Shown piece after piece: positions 6,591 through 7,107 of a stretch of DNA of 7,107 nt. The position numbers and the translations under genes are program-made. This stretch comes from Burkholderiales bacterium (lineage in GTDB: Bacteria > Pseudomonadota > Gammaproteobacteria > Burkholderiales > SG8-39), in NCBI GenBank assembly GCA_016649475.1, contig JAENXP010000110.1:1-7107 (forward strand), read 5' to 3'. The stretch's first letter is position 1, and each line of letters starts with the position of its first letter. Under the pieces are notes generated by a model. That model had not been told where the DNA came from. It saw nothing but the letters and a program-made list of their open reading frames with translations, and did not search any database.

Positions 6591-6613
6591 TCCCCGCAGG
6601 GAATATCCCCGCA
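6591..6613. repeat. Short direct repeat TCCCCGCA, two copies 15 bases apart
   Basis: TCCCCGCA occurs at 6591-6598 and again at 6606-6613 on the plus strand (TGCGGGGA on the minus strand), start to start 15 bases. Between the copies lies a small inverted repeat GGGA-ATA-TCCC (6599-6609). In a non-coding leader this could be a tandem protein site, but the copies are short and chance is possible in GC-rich DNA. Confidence 0.3.
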
Positions 6614-6681
6614 TTATGAAATGAAATCCAAAGCGCGCGGTGCTGTGGAGTACCACCCGCGGTCGAACGCCATCGGCTGCA

Positions 6682-6704
6682 CCGGCGTAGGGGCGCCCTG
6701 CCGG
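6682..6704 (-). terminator. GC-rich bulged hairpin just after the flavin reductase stop
   Basis: On the minus strand CCGGC and AGGG pair with CCCT and GCCGG around a CGC loop, nine pairs with a two-base bulge (AC) on the second arm. It starts seven bases after the reductase stop codon, where a 3'-end structure is expected. No T-run follows, so it is not a textbook intrinsic terminator; Rho-dependent ending or transcript protection is as likely. Confidence 0.35.
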
Positions 6705-6711
6705 ATGATAC

Positions 6712-7107
6712 TCAGGCGCCGAGTTTGGTGCCGACTTCCACCAGACGCGCTGCCAAAGCGGCGAGCGCTGCCTGTTGCGTCGCATCCTTCAGGCTGCCGT
6801 CCTGGTTGAACGCCTGCTCCGCGTGGCCGAGCGCGAATTGCTCGGACAGCACCAGCACCCGCAGCGTCTGGAGAATCGCACGCAAATGCGTCAATCCGCG
6901 CAGGCCGCCCAGCATCCCGGGTGAAGCACCGGCGATCGCCGCAACCTTGCCTTGGTACGGCACCAGGCCGCTTTCACTACCGACCTGGCGCGAGAGCCAG
7001 TCCAGCGTGTTCTTGAGTAGAGCAGACACCGAGGCATTGTTCTCCGGAGAAACGATGAACAGACCCTGGTGCGCAATGAACAGGTCTTTGAGTTTGCGCG
7101 CGTTGGC
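6712..7107 (-). CDS. NADPH-dependent FMN reductase (flavodoxin fold), 5' end outside the window
   Basis: The reading frame is open from the right edge through to TGA at 6714-6712, giving 131 residues of the C-terminal two-thirds. A GTG at 7029 is an internal codon, not the start: the 26 codons before it belong to the same protein and contain the family strand GLFIVSPENNAS. This is followed by LLKNTLDWLSR and GASPGMLGGLRGLTHLRAIL, which together mark the NAD(P)H-dependent FMN/quinone reductase family (cytosolic, FMN-binding). The usual PEYN of the flavin site reads PENN here. Relatives reduce free flavin, quinones, azo dyes or chromate; the true substrate is unknown. It precedes a Kef-type antiporter on the same strand by 212 bases. 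Kef systems of enteric bacteria use flavodoxin-fold partners (KefF, KefG), so a linked role is conceivable, but those belong to a different family. Confidence 0.88.
   Translation of the reverse strand, partial: ANARKLKDLFIAHQGLFIVSPENNASVSALLKNTLDWLSRQVGSESGLVPYQGKVAAIAGASPGMLGGLRGLTHLRAILQTLRVLVLSEQFALGHAEQAFNQDGSLKDATQQAALAALAARLVEVGTKLGA

Larger units (their letters stand above)
6500..6711. other. Non-coding gap between the flavin reductase and the Kef gene
   Basis: These 212 bases hold no credible gene. The open frame that crosses them on the minus strand continues out of frame through the antiporter gene and has no family features. Read toward the Kef gene, the gap contains the post-stop hairpin (6682-6704), the direct repeat (6591-6613), the overlapping inverted repeats (6550-6582) and the GAGGA ribosome binding site. 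The part at 6510-6548 and around 6604-6630 is more AT-rich. A CATAAT (-10-like) is read on the minus strand at 6618-6613 but no -35 fits it, so no promoter is called although one is expected here. Confidence 0.6.

Noticed and set aside
6613..6618. CATAAT as the -10 box of a Kef promoter
   Set aside because: It matches TATAAT at five of six bases on the minus strand, but no -35-like hexamer occurs at 16-18 bases spacing, so it was not called.
4812..6785. A 657-codon open frame on the minus strand overlapping the Kef gene
   Set aside because: It runs out of frame over the antiporter, is rich in Arg, Ala and Gly as expected from a shifted GC-rich gene, and has no family motifs. The Kef frame has full domain structure and a ribosome binding site.
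7027..7029. GTG as the start of a short 105-residue protein at the right edge
   Set aside because: The upstream codons to the edge are in the same frame and encode the conserved flavin-binding strand of the same protein, so the GTG is an internal valine.

Overview
This 7.1-kb window is an ordinary-looking chromosomal stretch of a GC-rich proteobacterium. Every gene I can support lies on the minus strand, so transcription runs from the right edge to the left edge. The set purN, then a DUF3108 protein, then an RsmB/NOP-type rRNA methyltransferase paralogue is an arrangement I associate with Betaproteobacteria. The base composition, the start-codon use (mostly ATG, one GTG) and a Kef-type antiporter of standard length fit that placement. 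The family-level placement is inference. I see no mobile element, phage gene, CRISPR array, tRNA or rRNA.

Layout in the direction of transcription. (1) The 3' part of an NADPH-dependent FMN reductase enters from the right edge and ends at 6712, followed by a GC-rich hairpin. (2) A 212-nt non-coding leader (6500-6711) holds two overlapping inverted repeats that could form mutually exclusive RNA hairpins and a short direct repeat. (3) A full-length Kef-type (CPA2) K+/H+ antiporter with a C-terminal RCK domain (4682-6499). (4) A 53-nt gap has a hairpin that may end the antiporter transcript and a -10-like box six bases before the purN start. (5) A tightly packed five-gene cluster follows: purN, DUF3108 protein, RsmB/NOP methyltransferase, exported single-HKD phospholipase D-like protein, MscS-type channel. 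Three of its four junctions are 4-base stop/start overlaps; the other is a 32-nt gap. (6) A 105-nt gap holds a plausible sigma-70 promoter. (7) At the left edge are the first 12 codons of a further gene, probably a fatty acid desaturase, with a good ribosome binding site.

How the genes work together: two membrane systems concern ion and turgor balance (Kef antiporter and MscS channel), while the middle cluster is a mixed housekeeping operon (purine synthesis, rRNA modification, two exported proteins). The flavodoxin-fold reductase directly upstream of the Kef gene recalls the KefF/KefG ancillary flavoproteins of enteric bacteria, although it belongs to a different family. I did not find a convincing new defence or mobile system. 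The items most worth checking are the reductase-Kef pairing, the structured Kef leader, the exported PLD protein coupled to the methyltransferase and channel genes, and the internal purN promoter candidate.
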